Of a stretch of 17,500 nucleotides of DNA, positions 8,989 through 16,886 are shown one piece after another. Each line of letters begins with the position of its first letter. The stretch's first letter is position 1. The notes under the pieces are model-generated. The model was not told the origin of the DNA, did no database searches, and saw only the letters and a list, made by a program, of their open reading frames with translations. The translations under genes and the position numbers were made by a program. Origin of the DNA: Theodoxus fluviatilis (Eukaryota; Mollusca; Gastropoda; Cycloneritida; Neritidae); contig JAWQFJ010005870.1 in assembly GCA_034096865.1 (NCBI GenBank), forward strand, positions 20,001 through 37,500, written 5' to 3'.

Positions 8989-9062
8989 TTTTTGCTTGTT
9001 TGAAATTATTTCTGTTAATTTATGCATGAGAGTGTATATATGTCTGTGTGTGTGTGTCTGGC

Positions 9063-9095
<33 letters not shown>

Positions 9096-10098
9096 CTGTG
9101 TGTGTGTCTGTCTGTGTGTGTATATGTCTGTGTATGTGTCTGTCTGTGTGTGTATATGTCTGTGTGTGTGTGTGAAGAGCAACAGGTAGTTTTTGGAATG
9201 AGATGGGGATGTATTACTACTTCTTTGCTTCTACATCATGTTTTCATTGTCATATGAATGCATGCAGTATCTATAAAAAATGCTGGCCTTTACTTAGAAG
9301 AGACTACCTGTGATGTGTCTGATTATAACAACCGTGATCAGCTGTTGCTATCAAGCTTTCCGTTCTTGCAAGTTTTCCTTGTTTTTATCTCTTCTATGAT
9401 TTCTTTTCTTCTAAATGTTGTGAGGCACTCTGTGCACTTGTGACTACATCATTAGTCAGTTTGGCAAATAGTGGAAACCCTTTGGAATCTCATGGTATTC
9501 TAGGAAGATCCCCCTTCCAATTCACCAGCCTGCCTATCTACTCTGCCTACCTAGTTACGTACCTACCTGTTATCCTGCCTAGCTGCCTGCTTACCTACCT
9601 ACCCTAACCTAACCTAACCTAACCTAACCCAGCCCAACCCATCCTAACCTAACCCAACCTAACCTATAACCTACTTATCCACTGACCTACCGACTTACAC
9701 ACTCACCTACCTTTTTATCAGCCCCAACCTACCTGCCTACCTACATATCCATCCACCCACCCACCTACCTAACTACCCACCTATATGTCCATATATCCAA
9801 TATATCCAATCTTTTCCAGAAGCTGTGCTTTGTTGAGCCCGTGGTGCAGTCGGGTGTGGAGATCCGTGGACAGCTGCTGCCTGTACGCTACTTCACCGAG
9901 AAGGTGAAGCTCGAGTGTGAGGCCAACTACAAGCTGAAGCAAATGCAGGACGACATGCTGCGCACAGCTGCTGCTGAGGCCTGTGAGAGGAAGAAGAAGA
10001 GGCGCACCCCCAACTCTTCCCATGACAACCCCACCAAAGTGCGCCATGGCAGAGCCAAGTCGGTGAAGCCCCCCAAAACACCTAGGGCCCAGGTTTAA
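6026..10098 (+). CDS. Unidentified Lys/Ser-rich 17-residue-repeat protein, three visible exons
   Basis: The inferred coding joins are 6026-7733, 8640-8774 and 9820-10098, ending at TAA. All three boundaries have consensus GT/AG signals and both introns are phase 0. From the first ATG (6054) the product would be 697 residues. The frame is open back to the acceptor at 6024-6025, which suggests earlier exons outside the recognised part. Residues of about 25-490 consist of roughly 24 degenerate repeats, K-K-S-x-D-S-x-x-x-x-S-x-x-E-x-x-x. They are followed by a non-repetitive region (KHPLLCFKVLNENYSHLE, then exons 2 and 3) that looks folded, and a basic tail with CERKKKRR and many Lys/Arg/Pro. The basic, Ser-rich composition and KKKRR cluster suggest a nuclear or filament-binding phosphoprotein, but I recognise no family and claim no function. 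There is no signal peptide or membrane segment. Confidence 0.72.
6135..7540 (+). repeat. Degenerate 51-bp coding repeat (about 24 units)
   Basis: Units such as KKSLKSVAHSSLPESSQ, KKSLNALAHPSLLQTNQ and KKSGDSFAHSSVQETG recur at 16-17-residue spacing. At DNA level the recurring core is AAGAAGTCT(n3)GATTCT. Some units are lengthened (for example around residues 125-150 and 420-445) or have lost the KK. Divergence without frame disruption indicates an old array under protein-level constraint. Confidence 0.85.
7880..7990 (+). mobile_element. Retroelement-like scar with degenerate hammerhead-type core
   Basis: CTGATGA (7906-7912) is followed by an extra A, a perfect 5-bp stem GGAGC/GCTCC (7914-7918 and 7926-7930) and GAAA (7931-7934). 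This order resembles the hammerhead ribozyme core found in several animal retroelements and retrozymes. A second GGACGAAAGTCTCC hairpin lies just downstream. The extra A before stem II and the lack of a UH cleavage site closing stem III argue against activity. It is probably the remnant of a dispersed repeat. Confidence 0.4.
8441..8580. repeat. (ATC)n microsatellite with ATA interruptions
   Basis: About 40 ATC/CAT triplets with CATAATC and GTAATC interruptions lie within the first intron. They end about 60 bases before the exon 2 acceptor. Confidence 0.95.
8640..8774 (+). CDS. Internal 45-codon exon of the repeat-protein gene
   Basis: This exon has the acceptor TTGCCGCAG and the donor GAG|GTGATT, with exactly 135 bases and phase 0 at both ends. 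It encodes MKRLLEGGTGCRLRTLDTVP, then GYESSDALVPGCKHHGHVVW and IFSLE. The balanced composition with Cys, His, Trp and hydrophobics suggests part of a folded domain that continues into the next exon (KLCFVEP). Confidence 0.72.
8823..9175. repeat. Compound TG-rich microsatellite block
   Basis: TG runs are mixed with TGTATG, TGCATG, TGTCTG and ACACACATGTGTACACA segments. Several stretches are self-complementary (for example GTGTACACACATGTGTACAC at about 8868-8887), so they could form cruciforms or Z-DNA. Confidence 0.92.
9528..9778. repeat. Pyrimidine-rich CTAC/CCTAA low-complexity region
   Basis: Repeats of CTACC, TGCCTA, CCTAA, CCCAA and CCACC extend nearly to the exon acceptor at 9819. They may serve as an unusually long polypyrimidine-like tract. 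The telomere-like core is annotated separately. Confidence 0.85.
9602..9665 (-). repeat. Interstitial (TTAGG)n telomere-like repeat
   Basis: Five uninterrupted CCTAA units lie at 9603-9627 (TTAGG on the minus strand). Degenerate CCCAG, CCCAA, CCATC and CCTAA units follow to about 9665. The unit is pentameric like arthropod telomeres, not the TTAGGG hexamer typical of molluscs. It probably arose locally from the surrounding CTAC/CCTA repeats. Confidence 0.7.
9820..10098 (+). CDS. Terminal coding exon of the repeat-protein gene
   Basis: The acceptor CTTTTCCAG is followed by 92 codons and TAA. The frame starts KLCFVEPVVQSGVEIRGQLL and continues with a Lys/Glu-rich probable helix (EKVKLECEANYKLKQMQDDM). 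It ends in a very basic Pro/Lys tail including ERKKKRR. The DNA is more GC-rich than its surroundings, as expected for an exon in an AT-rich locus. Confidence 0.75.
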   Translation, partial: KLCFVEPVVQSGVEIRGQLLPVRYFTEKVKLECEANYKLKQMQDDMLRTAAAEACERKKKRRTPNSSHDNPTKVRHGRAKSVKPPKTPRAQV

Positions 10099-10790
10099 AG
10101 AGGTTTCACCCCCCACCCACCCCACCCCCCACCCCAAAAGCCATCACCATCTGCTGATGTAGAATGTTGGTGCACTGGACACCTTCATTGGTCAAGAGCA
10201 GATTTTGTTTTCCCCCCCACCCACCTCTCATTTTTTTTTCTTATTCTTTTTCTTCTGCCAAGAGGGCAAACCTTGGGATGTAAAGAGGTTCCCTTCATGA
10301 AGAAATGTCCAAACGTATTCTTGTTAAGGCCTGCATAATCTTCTGATCTAAATGTGAGTGCACTTGATACTTCCATTCTTTAGTTGCAGAAGTTCCTTTC
10401 ATCAAGGAGGCAATCAGGATGTAATGCAACCTCAGAGAACAATTTGTTTCTCTTGTTTTGGCCTACACTAGCTGTCGATTAAAATGTCAGTGCTCTCAAC
10501 ACTGTTGTTATTACACAGCAGATTGCCATGTGAGAAGGGGCCATTCTTTTATGTTTGATTTTGTCATCTCATGTCGCCATGGAGTTTGGGTATGATGCAA
10601 GATTTGTAAGCTTCACTGGGTTACTTGAAGGAACATCAAAGGCTAAAAAATATGTACATCTATATATGCCATATGTGTTGAGTACTGTTGGTGTGTTTGC
10701 CATCAATGCTTTGAAATGTACAAAAATATATCCTTTACATATTTGCAAGGCATTATCTTATACAGTATTATGTTAAAAAAATAAGGAAAC
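10099..10790 (+). other. Probable 3' untranslated region of the repeat-protein gene
   Basis: Sequence after the TAA is non-coding: a CCCCAC-rich start, then AT-rich. No canonical AATAAA was seen. ATTAAA near 10478 and an AAATAA-containing A-run near 10775 are candidate polyadenylation signals, so the end is approximate. Confidence 0.4.
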
Positions 10791-11340
10791 TTTACATATA
10801 TACCCCAAATGATGTCCATACATAGAGAATCTCTCATAGAGCAAGGGATACAAAGGGTTTTTCCCACCTAGCTGGAACTTTGTTATGTGACCAAAAACTC
10901 CTTTTATATGGCAGACCCATAAAAATGTTCAAAACGTACTTTTGCAGTTTTTCTTATGTTTAGTTCCTTGCCTTTCCTTTGCCCTAATAGTTTGTAAAGA
11001 GAAAGACCATGTGAATTTTTTTGGGAAATTTGGGATTAAAGTCTTGCCCTGTCTTGCCGTTGAGCAAGACATGCTGAATGGGAGAGATTCAACAGGGGCA
11101 GCTGAGTATTGTGTACAAGATTTATCACCCATGCCTGGGTCTGAAACAACTCTACTCTAACTCCTGATCATTGGGCCTTCTGATCCATCCTTTACTGGCA
11201 CCAGATTTGTAACACAGGGACATGAAATGCCTGCAGTCAGGAGGTACTAGCACCTTGTCACTCCATCCTGATGCTGCCTCACAGCTACAGACAAGGTACC
11301 GGTATGCCATCATTGCTAACACACTGTCACAGATATCCGA
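10791..11340. other. Unassigned intergenic sequence
   Basis: Nothing recognisable was found. Short open frames on both strands lack motifs. Confidence 0.45.
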
Positions 11341-11499
11341 TTCTAGTCCTGGTGAGGGAGAGCTAAGTTTTAATATACAGACCTGAAGCCCTGCAAGAGA
11401 CAGGAAAAATGTGGGACCACAGGAGGACTGAACCTGCCACCTTTCAGGCAGCGCCTAAATATGCTCTACAACCTGAGCTTCCATGGTCTGTGTTGTTTT
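11341..11499 (-). mobile_element. tRNA-derived SINE, intact-looking copy
   Basis: On the minus strand the head reads TGGAAGCTCAGGTTGTAGAGC (11463-11483), which matches a tRNA A box. After about 30 bases comes GGTTCAGTCC (11425-11434), a B-box match. These two internal RNA polymerase III promoter elements at near-tRNA spacing define a tRNA-derived SINE. The body runs through CCTGTCTCTTGCAGGGCTTCAG to about 11341. Limits come from homology to the second copy at 11576-12338, and the outer ends are approximate. SINEs have no protein product and rely on LINE enzymes. Confidence 0.72.
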
Positions 11500-11575
11500 A
11501 TCCTATCTACATCGCTCTGCACAGTTTGTTTTATTGGTCTTTCCCAGCTGCCATAGGTCTTTTCCCTAGGCACCC

Positions 11576-11632
11576 AGTCTATCCTGAGAGTAAAGATAAG
11601 TTTAAACATACAGAGCTGAAGCCCTGCAAGAG
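11576..11632 (-). mobile_element. Second SINE copy, 3' (tail) part, split by a LINE
   Basis: On the plus strand this part shares AAGTTT, ATACAG, CTGAAGCCCTGCAAGAG and flanking bases with 11341-11394. It ends at AAGAG (11628-11632), the left copy of the presumed target duplication. Joining it to 12265 gives the same order as the uninterrupted SINE. Confidence 0.7.
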
Positions 11633-12259
11633 TTCAGTTCAGTTCAGTCTCTTAACCCTGAGATGGGTTGTTGAGGCACCACTGATGACTTTCGGACAAT
11701 CTTCCTCCATCAATCTCTATCCTCTGTGGCTCGCTGTGAGTCAGCTGTGAGTCAGCAAAGGTCAAGCCTGTCCACTCTTTGATGTTGTCTTCCCACCTCT
11801 TTCTCTGCCTGCCTCTCCCTCTCCCACCTGGTACGGTACCTTGCAGGATGGTCTTGGCCAGCCCACTGCCTCTTGACACGTGACCGTACCACTTCATCTT
11901 TCTGCTTTTCACGATTGAGAGCAGGTCTTCGTACTGTCCAATTGCTCTCCTGATCCTGTTGCTGACTTCCTCATTCGTGACATGGTCTTTATATGAGATG
12001 TTCAGAATCTTGCGGTAGCATCTCAATTCCAGGGCTTGTATCCGTCTCTGTAGTTCAGATGTGAGTGTCCAGGACTCGCATGCATACAAGAATATGGAGA
12101 TGGCCAGTGTGCGCATGAGCCTGATCTTCGACGCGAGAGTGATATTTCTGTCACGCCATATTGGCTTCAACTTTGCCAATGCTGCTGTTGTTTGTGCTAT
12201 CCTGGACAGTATCTCTGGTTTGGACCCTTCATCAGTCACGATAGATCTCAGGTATTTGA
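11633..12259 (-). pseudogene. 5'-truncated RTE-type LINE, C-terminal reverse-transcriptase polyprotein
   Basis: The minus strand reads FKYLRSIVTDEGSKPEIL, then ACESWTLTSELQRRIQALEL, ISYKDHVTNEEV, KMKWYGHVSRGSGLAKTILQ, GRGRQRKRWEDNIKEWTGLT. This is the C-terminal region of an RTE-group non-LTR retrotransposon polyprotein, downstream of the reverse-transcriptase catalytic centre. The 3' end carries TGAAC-type short repeats (11633-11648), as is usual for RTE elements. The copy lacks the endonuclease and the catalytic part. An 11-base tandem duplication (11733-11743 and 11744-11754) shifts the frame, and a TGA (plus-strand TCA at 11710-11712) interrupts the WRKIVRKSSVVPQQ ending visible in the shifted frame. 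It is flanked by AAGAG on both sides. Confidence 0.87.
11733..11754. repeat. 11-bp tandem duplication inside the RTE fragment
   Basis: GCTGTGAGTCA occurs twice in immediate succession. It changes the reading frame of the LINE protein near its C-terminus. Confidence 0.9.
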
Positions 12260-12338
12260 AAGAGACAAACAGGAAATATGTAGGACCACAGGGGTATTGA
12301 ACCTCTACCAGCTGAGCTACCATGGTCCATGTTGTTTT
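12260..12338 (-). mobile_element. Second SINE copy, 5' (head) part, split by a LINE
   Basis: On the minus strand the sequence includes TGGTAGCTCAGCTGGTAGAG followed directly by GTTCAATACC, so the A and B boxes abut. Compared with the copy at 11341-11499, 30 bases (equivalent to 11435-11464) are missing, which would disable or weaken the internal promoter. Homology breaks off at AAGAG (12260-12264), where the RTE-type LINE is inserted, and resumes at 11576-11632. Confidence 0.72.
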
Positions 12339-12745
12339 CTCAAGTCTAAACTGCCCTGTAATGTAAGTTAAGTGTCCAGCCTGAGAAGGCAACCCTGTTT
12401 GCTTCAAATGCTGATAGTCATCCACAAGCAACACCAAATGAAGGTAACAGTGTATTAATCTTTTTGATTTTGCAACATTTCACTCATTCATGGATGCTCA
12501 AACTGCACACATTTACCCCCTGGTCATAGGGTACTCTTATTACCACTGGAACACCAGCTCAACTCCCTGGAGAGCACAAACCAGGCTGCAGATGAACTCA
12601 CTAAAGTAATACTTCACAATTTTCCAGGTCAGCCCTTGCATGAACCCACTTACTCCTGGGTTGGGAAAAGCAATGTGAGACTGGTATTGGTATGTATGTA
12701 CATGTGTGTTTTGTATCCTTGAGAAAGATGCTTCACACATGTATA
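12339..12745. other. Unassigned spacer
   Basis: No motif was recognised on either strand. The stretch leads into the first ATAC array. Confidence 0.4.
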
Positions 12746-12749
12746 TACA

Positions 12750-12778
<29 letters not shown>
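12746..12778. repeat. (ATAC)n microsatellite, short array
   Basis: About eight ATAC units. The same motif recurs as a longer array at 13103-13178, and 324 bases of unique sequence separate the two. Confidence 0.95.
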
Positions 12779-12780
<2 letters not shown>

Positions 12781-13102
12781 CAAATCACTTTATTGCAGAA
12801 AATGTACAAAGATCATACATGGCTGCTAAAATCACAGCTATGTGAAGGAACACTAGTCTAACTGAAGCACCCATCTGGACAGATTCGTCTCTTCAACGAT
12901 GATTTAGTAAAACTTCACAAGTCAGCCCATACAAAAGTTCATCTATCTAAGTTCCCTTTCCATTAAGAAATTTCTTCTGGCCCAAGCTCTCCTCAACCCT
13001 ATCATGACTGACAGACTGAGGTACTTAGCTAGATTCCTGCTTAAGTGTTTTGTTAGGCCCAACAACATGAGGCCTTTGACAAATCTGCGATGTACAGTAC
13101 CA
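12779..13102. other. Unique segment between two ATAC arrays
   Basis: The segment starts TCAAATCACTTTATTGCAG and contains TTTATT. Read on minus it could be the 3' end of a transcript or retroelement (AATAAA). A minus-strand frame (RRAWARRNFLMERELR and similar) shows no motif I can assign. Confidence 0.3.
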
Positions 13103-13178
13103 GCATACATACATACATACATACATACATACATACATACATACATACATACATACATACATACATACATACATACAT
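13103..13178. repeat. (ATAC)n microsatellite, long array
   Basis: About 19 nearly perfect ATAC units. Apparent Tyr/Ile/His/Thr or Met/Tyr/Val/Cys frames across it are artefacts. Confidence 0.95.
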
Positions 13179-13189
13179 GCACCTCATGG

Positions 13190-13260
13190 AGGACTCTATG
13201 GCCAAGTGGTTGGAACACTGGAACTGCAGTCATTTGCAGCAAATGGATGCAGCGTAACGG
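13190..13260 (+). mobile_element. Possible tRNA-Leu/Ser-like SINE head
   Basis: TGGCCAAGTGGTTGGAACACTGG resembles the A box and D arm of a type II tRNA. No B box (GGTTCGAATCC type) is visible at the expected distance, so this is at most a degraded tRNA-derived fragment, not a tRNA gene. Confidence 0.25.
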
Positions 13261-13363
13261 TGCACTGATCACAAAGTTGTATTCTTGTCTCTTGTATAGA
13301 GTCTGAATTCAGCAGGTCTGCTGCTCTTCACTGCGTCGCAAAGGAATGAGAACAAGATTTTTC

Positions 13364-13810
13364 TCAGCTCTGGAAGTGGAAGGTCGTCAGGCCTCTCTGG
13401 AAACTGGACAAAGATTGAGCAGCTCTCAGTGTGTCTGGAAGAGCATTCCAAAGTCTTGGGACTGCTGAGTAGAAAACCCTCTCTCCCCATTTCTTGGTTT
13501 TCGCTTTGGGGCAACTCAGGATGACACTGAGCAGATCTTAAATGGTGGGCCAGCCTGTAAAGACTGATCAAGTCACTTAAATATGATGGCATACTCTCCT
13601 CGTTCAAGCACATGTTTACAATTGTACAGATCTTGAATACAATCTGTTTCTGAACTGGGAGTCAATGCAGGTCTTGCAGCACTGGAGTTATGTGATCAGT
13701 TTTCCTGACTTTTTTCACCATTCTGGCAGCTGAGTTCTGTACATACTGGCATCATGCAGTAAGGCATTGCATTAGTCCAGTCTGTCAATGATTAAGGAGT
13801 GAATCACCTG
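13364..13810 (-). pseudogene. Decayed CR1/L2-like LINE, C-terminal end of reverse transcriptase
   Basis: Reading minus with frame changes, the order is VIHSLIIDRLD(stop)CNALL, DHITPVLQDLH(stop)LPV, FKICTIVN, MPSYLSDLISLYRLAHHLRS, CPKAKTKKWGERVF, and VPRLWNALPDTLRAAQSLSS with FQRGL and a final TGA (13364-13366). This is the familiar C-terminal series of CR1/L2/Rex-type non-LTR retrotransposon reverse transcriptases, beyond the catalytic FADD region. The Tyr of DYCN and the Trp of HWLP are stop codons here. At least two frameshifts are needed, one near 13518 and another near 13700, so the copy is a fossil. The polymerase core is absent. Confidence 0.78.
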
Positions 13811-13867
13811 TTTTGGAGCATCTTCAGTCAAATATCACTTAGACTACAGTCCCATGCTACAGCATTA

Positions 13868-14005
13868 AGAGCCCCAAGACTCGAACTCCTCCTGGAGAAG
13901 CTAAGAGAGACTCCATCTGTCTCCTCTTTCCAGAGAGACCTAAAGACCTCTTCTGGATCTGAAGCAAGTCACAATTTTCCCCTTCCCACCTGTATCAGGT
14001 ACTGA
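13868..14005 (+). pseudogene. Second LINE C-terminus fragment, opposite strand
   Basis: The plus strand reads RAPRLELLLEKLRETPSVSS, then FQRDLKT. This resembles the APRLWNSLPxxLRxxxSVxSFQRxLKT ending of CR1/L2-type reverse transcriptases, with the WNSLP part damaged. Only about 45 residues remain before the stop. It differs from the neighbouring minus-strand copy (RGLTTFHFQS ending), so it is a separate insertion of a related family. Confidence 0.55.
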
Positions 14006-14560
14006 AGAGCAGCATACGTGCTGAATTCAGGCACTGTACATCACACTGTAGAACATCAAAGCACAATAGTCAACGCTTACTCACCTGAAGGAGCAGTCAT
14101 GTCATTAAAGACTGCCCCTGTTCATTATTTCACCACCACCACCACCACATTTCAACCTTCTGCCTCACAACTAGTTAATATTTCCTTTTGTCCTTTGCTA
14201 TGCATTTGGTATTCAAAGAGCTGACTGCAGAAGTGAAATGCATCATTTTCTTTCATGCAGATCAATAAATGTTGACTCGAGAATGCAAGTGGAGTTGCAA
14301 CAAACCAAAATTCAATGATGTTAATCCTTCGGGTTCCCCCCCTCCTCTTCCCTCCCAAAGTGCCCAAAGTTACCCTTTTTAAAATGGAAAAGGCACTCAT
14401 TCACTCAATCCTCTGAGCTCCCAGTGAAGCATAAGGCGCCAACAAAGCTTCCCCACACAGGCCTGTCTTGGGCTAGCCACTCGTAGAAATGGAAAAGGCT
14501 GTCCACCCCTATAATGTAGAGAAAAGAAGCAAGGAGACTATAATGACAGTCATTATTGAA
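14006..14560. other. Unassigned sequence, possibly LINE 3' region at its start
   Basis: A short CAC run lies at 14130-14147. Otherwise no features were recognised. The first part may be the untranslated tail of the plus-strand LINE fragment. Confidence 0.35.
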
Positions 14561-14573
14561 TGGAAAAAATGGT

Positions 14574-14654
14574 GGATGGATGGACAGATGGATGGACTAA
14601 AGGATGGATGGACAGATGGATGGATGAACTAAAGGATGGATGGACAGATGGATG
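14574..14654. repeat. GGAT minisatellite
   Basis: Three units of GGATGGATGGACAGATGG plus a variable spacer containing ACTAAA begin at 14574, 14602 and 14634 (spacing 28 and 32 bases). The unit is built from GGAT/GACA tetranucleotides. Confidence 0.9.
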
Positions 14655-14727
14655 CTGCTGTGTAAGACCATTGACTATCCTAATCAAAAGCATTGGTAAG
14701 ATTGCAAGTCAATACGCCACTTCCCTA

Positions 14728-14746
14728 GTTGTTGTTGTTGTTGTTG
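14728..14746. repeat. (GTT)n microsatellite
   Basis: Six GTT triplets. Confidence 0.95.
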
Positions 14747-14759
14747 CGTACCTGGGCTA

Positions 14760-15358
14760 AACACTCCCAGGATCACCCAAGTGGGTGAGATGATTGCGTG
14801 TGTGACTGTTTTTGAACACCCCGCCACATAGACAGCCACACTCCGTCTTCAGGGGATTTGATTTCTGTCTCCAGAGAATGCCAGTTGTTATGTTAGGAGC
14901 TTACCATGGCTGAAGATAATCCCCACATAACAGTACAACATAACAACATTTTGCTGTAGCCTTGGTTTTTGGCTGGAGTCAACAAATAACAACAGCCTTT
15001 GCCCAAGGCAAGCTTCCCTAGTCATTTGCCTTATTCAAATCTCATTGGGAGATGTGACAGGTCTATTTCTACCCCCAACCCATAGGGGGGTAGTGATTAT
15101 CTAAGTGGTTCATGACGGATTGTCACGCACATGGTGGGATGAAGGTATTCGAGCAGCTTTTGCTCCGGCATCCAATAGCGGTTGATAGTTTCTGTATAAA
15201 ATCGTCAGCTCTAGCTTTTCTAAAAGGCACAGACATTTGATTTTAGTATAGTGATAGTGAATTTGTACTCCACACAGTGTGTTGTGTTTTCATGATCAGC
15301 ATGTACATTTCTTATTATGCAGGAATAAAATATTATCGTTTTGTTTTGTACTGTTTTT
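14760..15358. other. Unassigned sequence with LTR-like signals
   Basis: The stretch contains a TATAAAA box (around 15197) and an AATAAA signal (15324-15329) in the same orientation, about 125 bases apart. That is compatible with a promoter-terminator pair of a solo LTR or with chance. No partner LTR or coding region is seen. Confidence 0.25.
14884..14947. repeat. 11-bp perfect inverted repeat
   Basis: GTTGTTATGTT (14884-14894) and AACATAACAAC (14937-14947) are exact inverted copies around a 42-base loop. A partial further copy (ACATAACAG at 14925-14933) lies within the loop. Confidence 0.85.
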
Positions 15359-15430
15359 ATTGCATTGTATTGTATTGTATTGTATTGTATTGTATTGTAT
15401 TTATTGTATTGTATTGTAATGTATTGTAAT
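15359..15430. repeat. (TATTG)n pentanucleotide microsatellite
   Basis: About 13 TATTG/TGTAT units with one TTTATTG and terminal TAATG variants. Confidence 0.95.
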
Positions 15431-15548
15431 GAAAAGTGTCACCAAAGATGAGAACAACATGGGCAGGGAGGGAAAATGATATAGGGGCAGATCTATCTCC
15501 TTCATTGCAGTGAAACTTGAGAAAAATCTCCTTATGACAGTACTGAGA

Positions 15549-16174
15549 ATAACACACAATGCACAGACTCGCACGCACAGACAGACAAATGCACACAGAC
15601 ACATAAAAACACTCATGGATGCACACAGATACACACATAGACACACATGCACACACACACACACACACACTGACACAGCCACACACGCACAGACACACTG
15701 ACACAGACACACACAGACATGCACAACCAGACACAGATACACACACACACTCACACACACAGACACAGACACAGAGAGACACACAGACACGCACAGATAC
15801 ATAAACACACACAGACACTCACAGACACAAACAGACACACACACAGACACACACAGAGACTAGCACACACTCAGAGACACAAACACACAGACATACACAC
15901 AGACACACACGAAGACACAAACACACACATACAAACACACACACACACACAAACAGACATGAAAAGTCAGACATGCACACACAGACACACATAGAAAAAC
16001 ACATACACAGACACAAAGAGACACAGAGACAGACACACACACAGACACACACACAGACACACACACAGACACACACACAGACACACACACATGTACACAC
16101 ACACACATACATACACACAAACACAAAGACACACACACACACACACACACACAGATGCACACAGATGCACACAG

Positions 16175-16217
<43 letters not shown>

Positions 16218-16577
16218 TACAGACACACACACAGATGCACACAGATACACATACACACAAAGACACACACACACAGAAACACACACACACATACAGACAC
16301 ACACACAGACACACATACGCAGACACACACAGACACAGACACACACACACACAGATACACACAGACACAGACACACAGGCACAAACGCAGATACACACAC
16401 ACACGTACACACACACACACACACAGACACACAGATGCACACAGATACACATATACACACACACACAAACACACACACATACAGACACACACACAGATGC
16501 ACATATATACACATACACACATTAACACACAAAGACACACACACAGAAACACACACACACATACAGACACACACACT
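15549..16577. repeat. About 1 kb CA-derived satellite with higher-order structure
   Basis: The array is almost entirely (CA)n broken by CAGA, CATA, CAAA, CAGATG and CATG interruptions. Interruption patterns recur in order. The series ending ATACAGACACACACACAGATGC and continuing through AAAGACAC, CAGAAAC and ACATACAGAC occurs at about 16204-16306 and again at about 16465-16577, offset about 261 bases. Shorter copies recur every 70-80 bases. This shows segmental duplication on top of slippage. Open frames in all six frames are artefacts. Confidence 0.93.
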
Positions 16578-16700
16578 GTCGCGCCCTGCATCTGGTGGGT
16601 GGGGCCTTAACCCTCTCATGCAGAGGGAGTCAGGAACTCACAGACAACTTTTAGAACAAACAAATATTTATTAACTACTCGCCCACTCCGCAGAATGAAG
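16578..16700 (-). mobile_element. Possible LTR 3' end (minus strand)
   Basis: TGTCGCGCCC begins immediately after the CA satellite, so the minus strand ends GGGCGCGACA. An AATAAA signal lies about 90 bases upstream of that end (plus-strand TTTATT at 16667-16672). A TG...CA terminus and a polyadenylation signal at this distance are typical of LTR retrotransposon 3' ends. No primer-binding site, polypurine tract or pol coding is visible in the window, so this stays tentative. Confidence 0.35.
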
Positions 16701-16886
16701 AAAATGGAGGTGAAAGTGAACGATGATAATGGTCGATAGATGATTCATCACCCACTATATGCAAACACCAATGACCGATGATACAATGCTACACCACCCA
16801 CTCAAGTACAACCAAAACCCCGGTTGACCACAACTGCCAAAACACATAAGTACAAAAAACCCACAACTGTTCACCACTGTCACGCT

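Larger units (their letters stand above)
8775..9819 (+). other. Intron before the terminal exon
   Basis: GTGATT to TTCCAG, 1045 bases. It consists largely of TG-type repeats, a pyrimidine-rich CTAC/CCTAA region and unassigned AT-rich sequence at 9176-9520. Confidence 0.7.

Noticed and set aside
9602..9665. A chromosome end or telomere fusion
   Set aside because: There are only five perfect units, embedded in a graded CTAC/CCTAA low-complexity region inside an intron. Local slippage is simpler.
13190..13260. A functional tRNA-Leu or tRNA-Ser gene
   Set aside because: An A-box-like stretch is present, but no B box, acceptor stem or variable arm can be formed.
12943..13272. A 109-codon minus-strand protein across the ATAC array
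   Set aside because: The middle is a Met/Tyr/Val/Cys translation of ATAC repeats and the flanks have no recognised motif.
14760..15358. A complete solo LTR
   Set aside because: TATAAAA and AATAAA are present, but no matching TG...CA ends or flanking target duplication could be defined.
15549..16674. Several 140-270 codon Cys/Val and His/Thr frames on both strands
   Set aside because: CA/TG dinucleotide repeats contain no stop codons in most frames. The frames overlap one another and have no signals.
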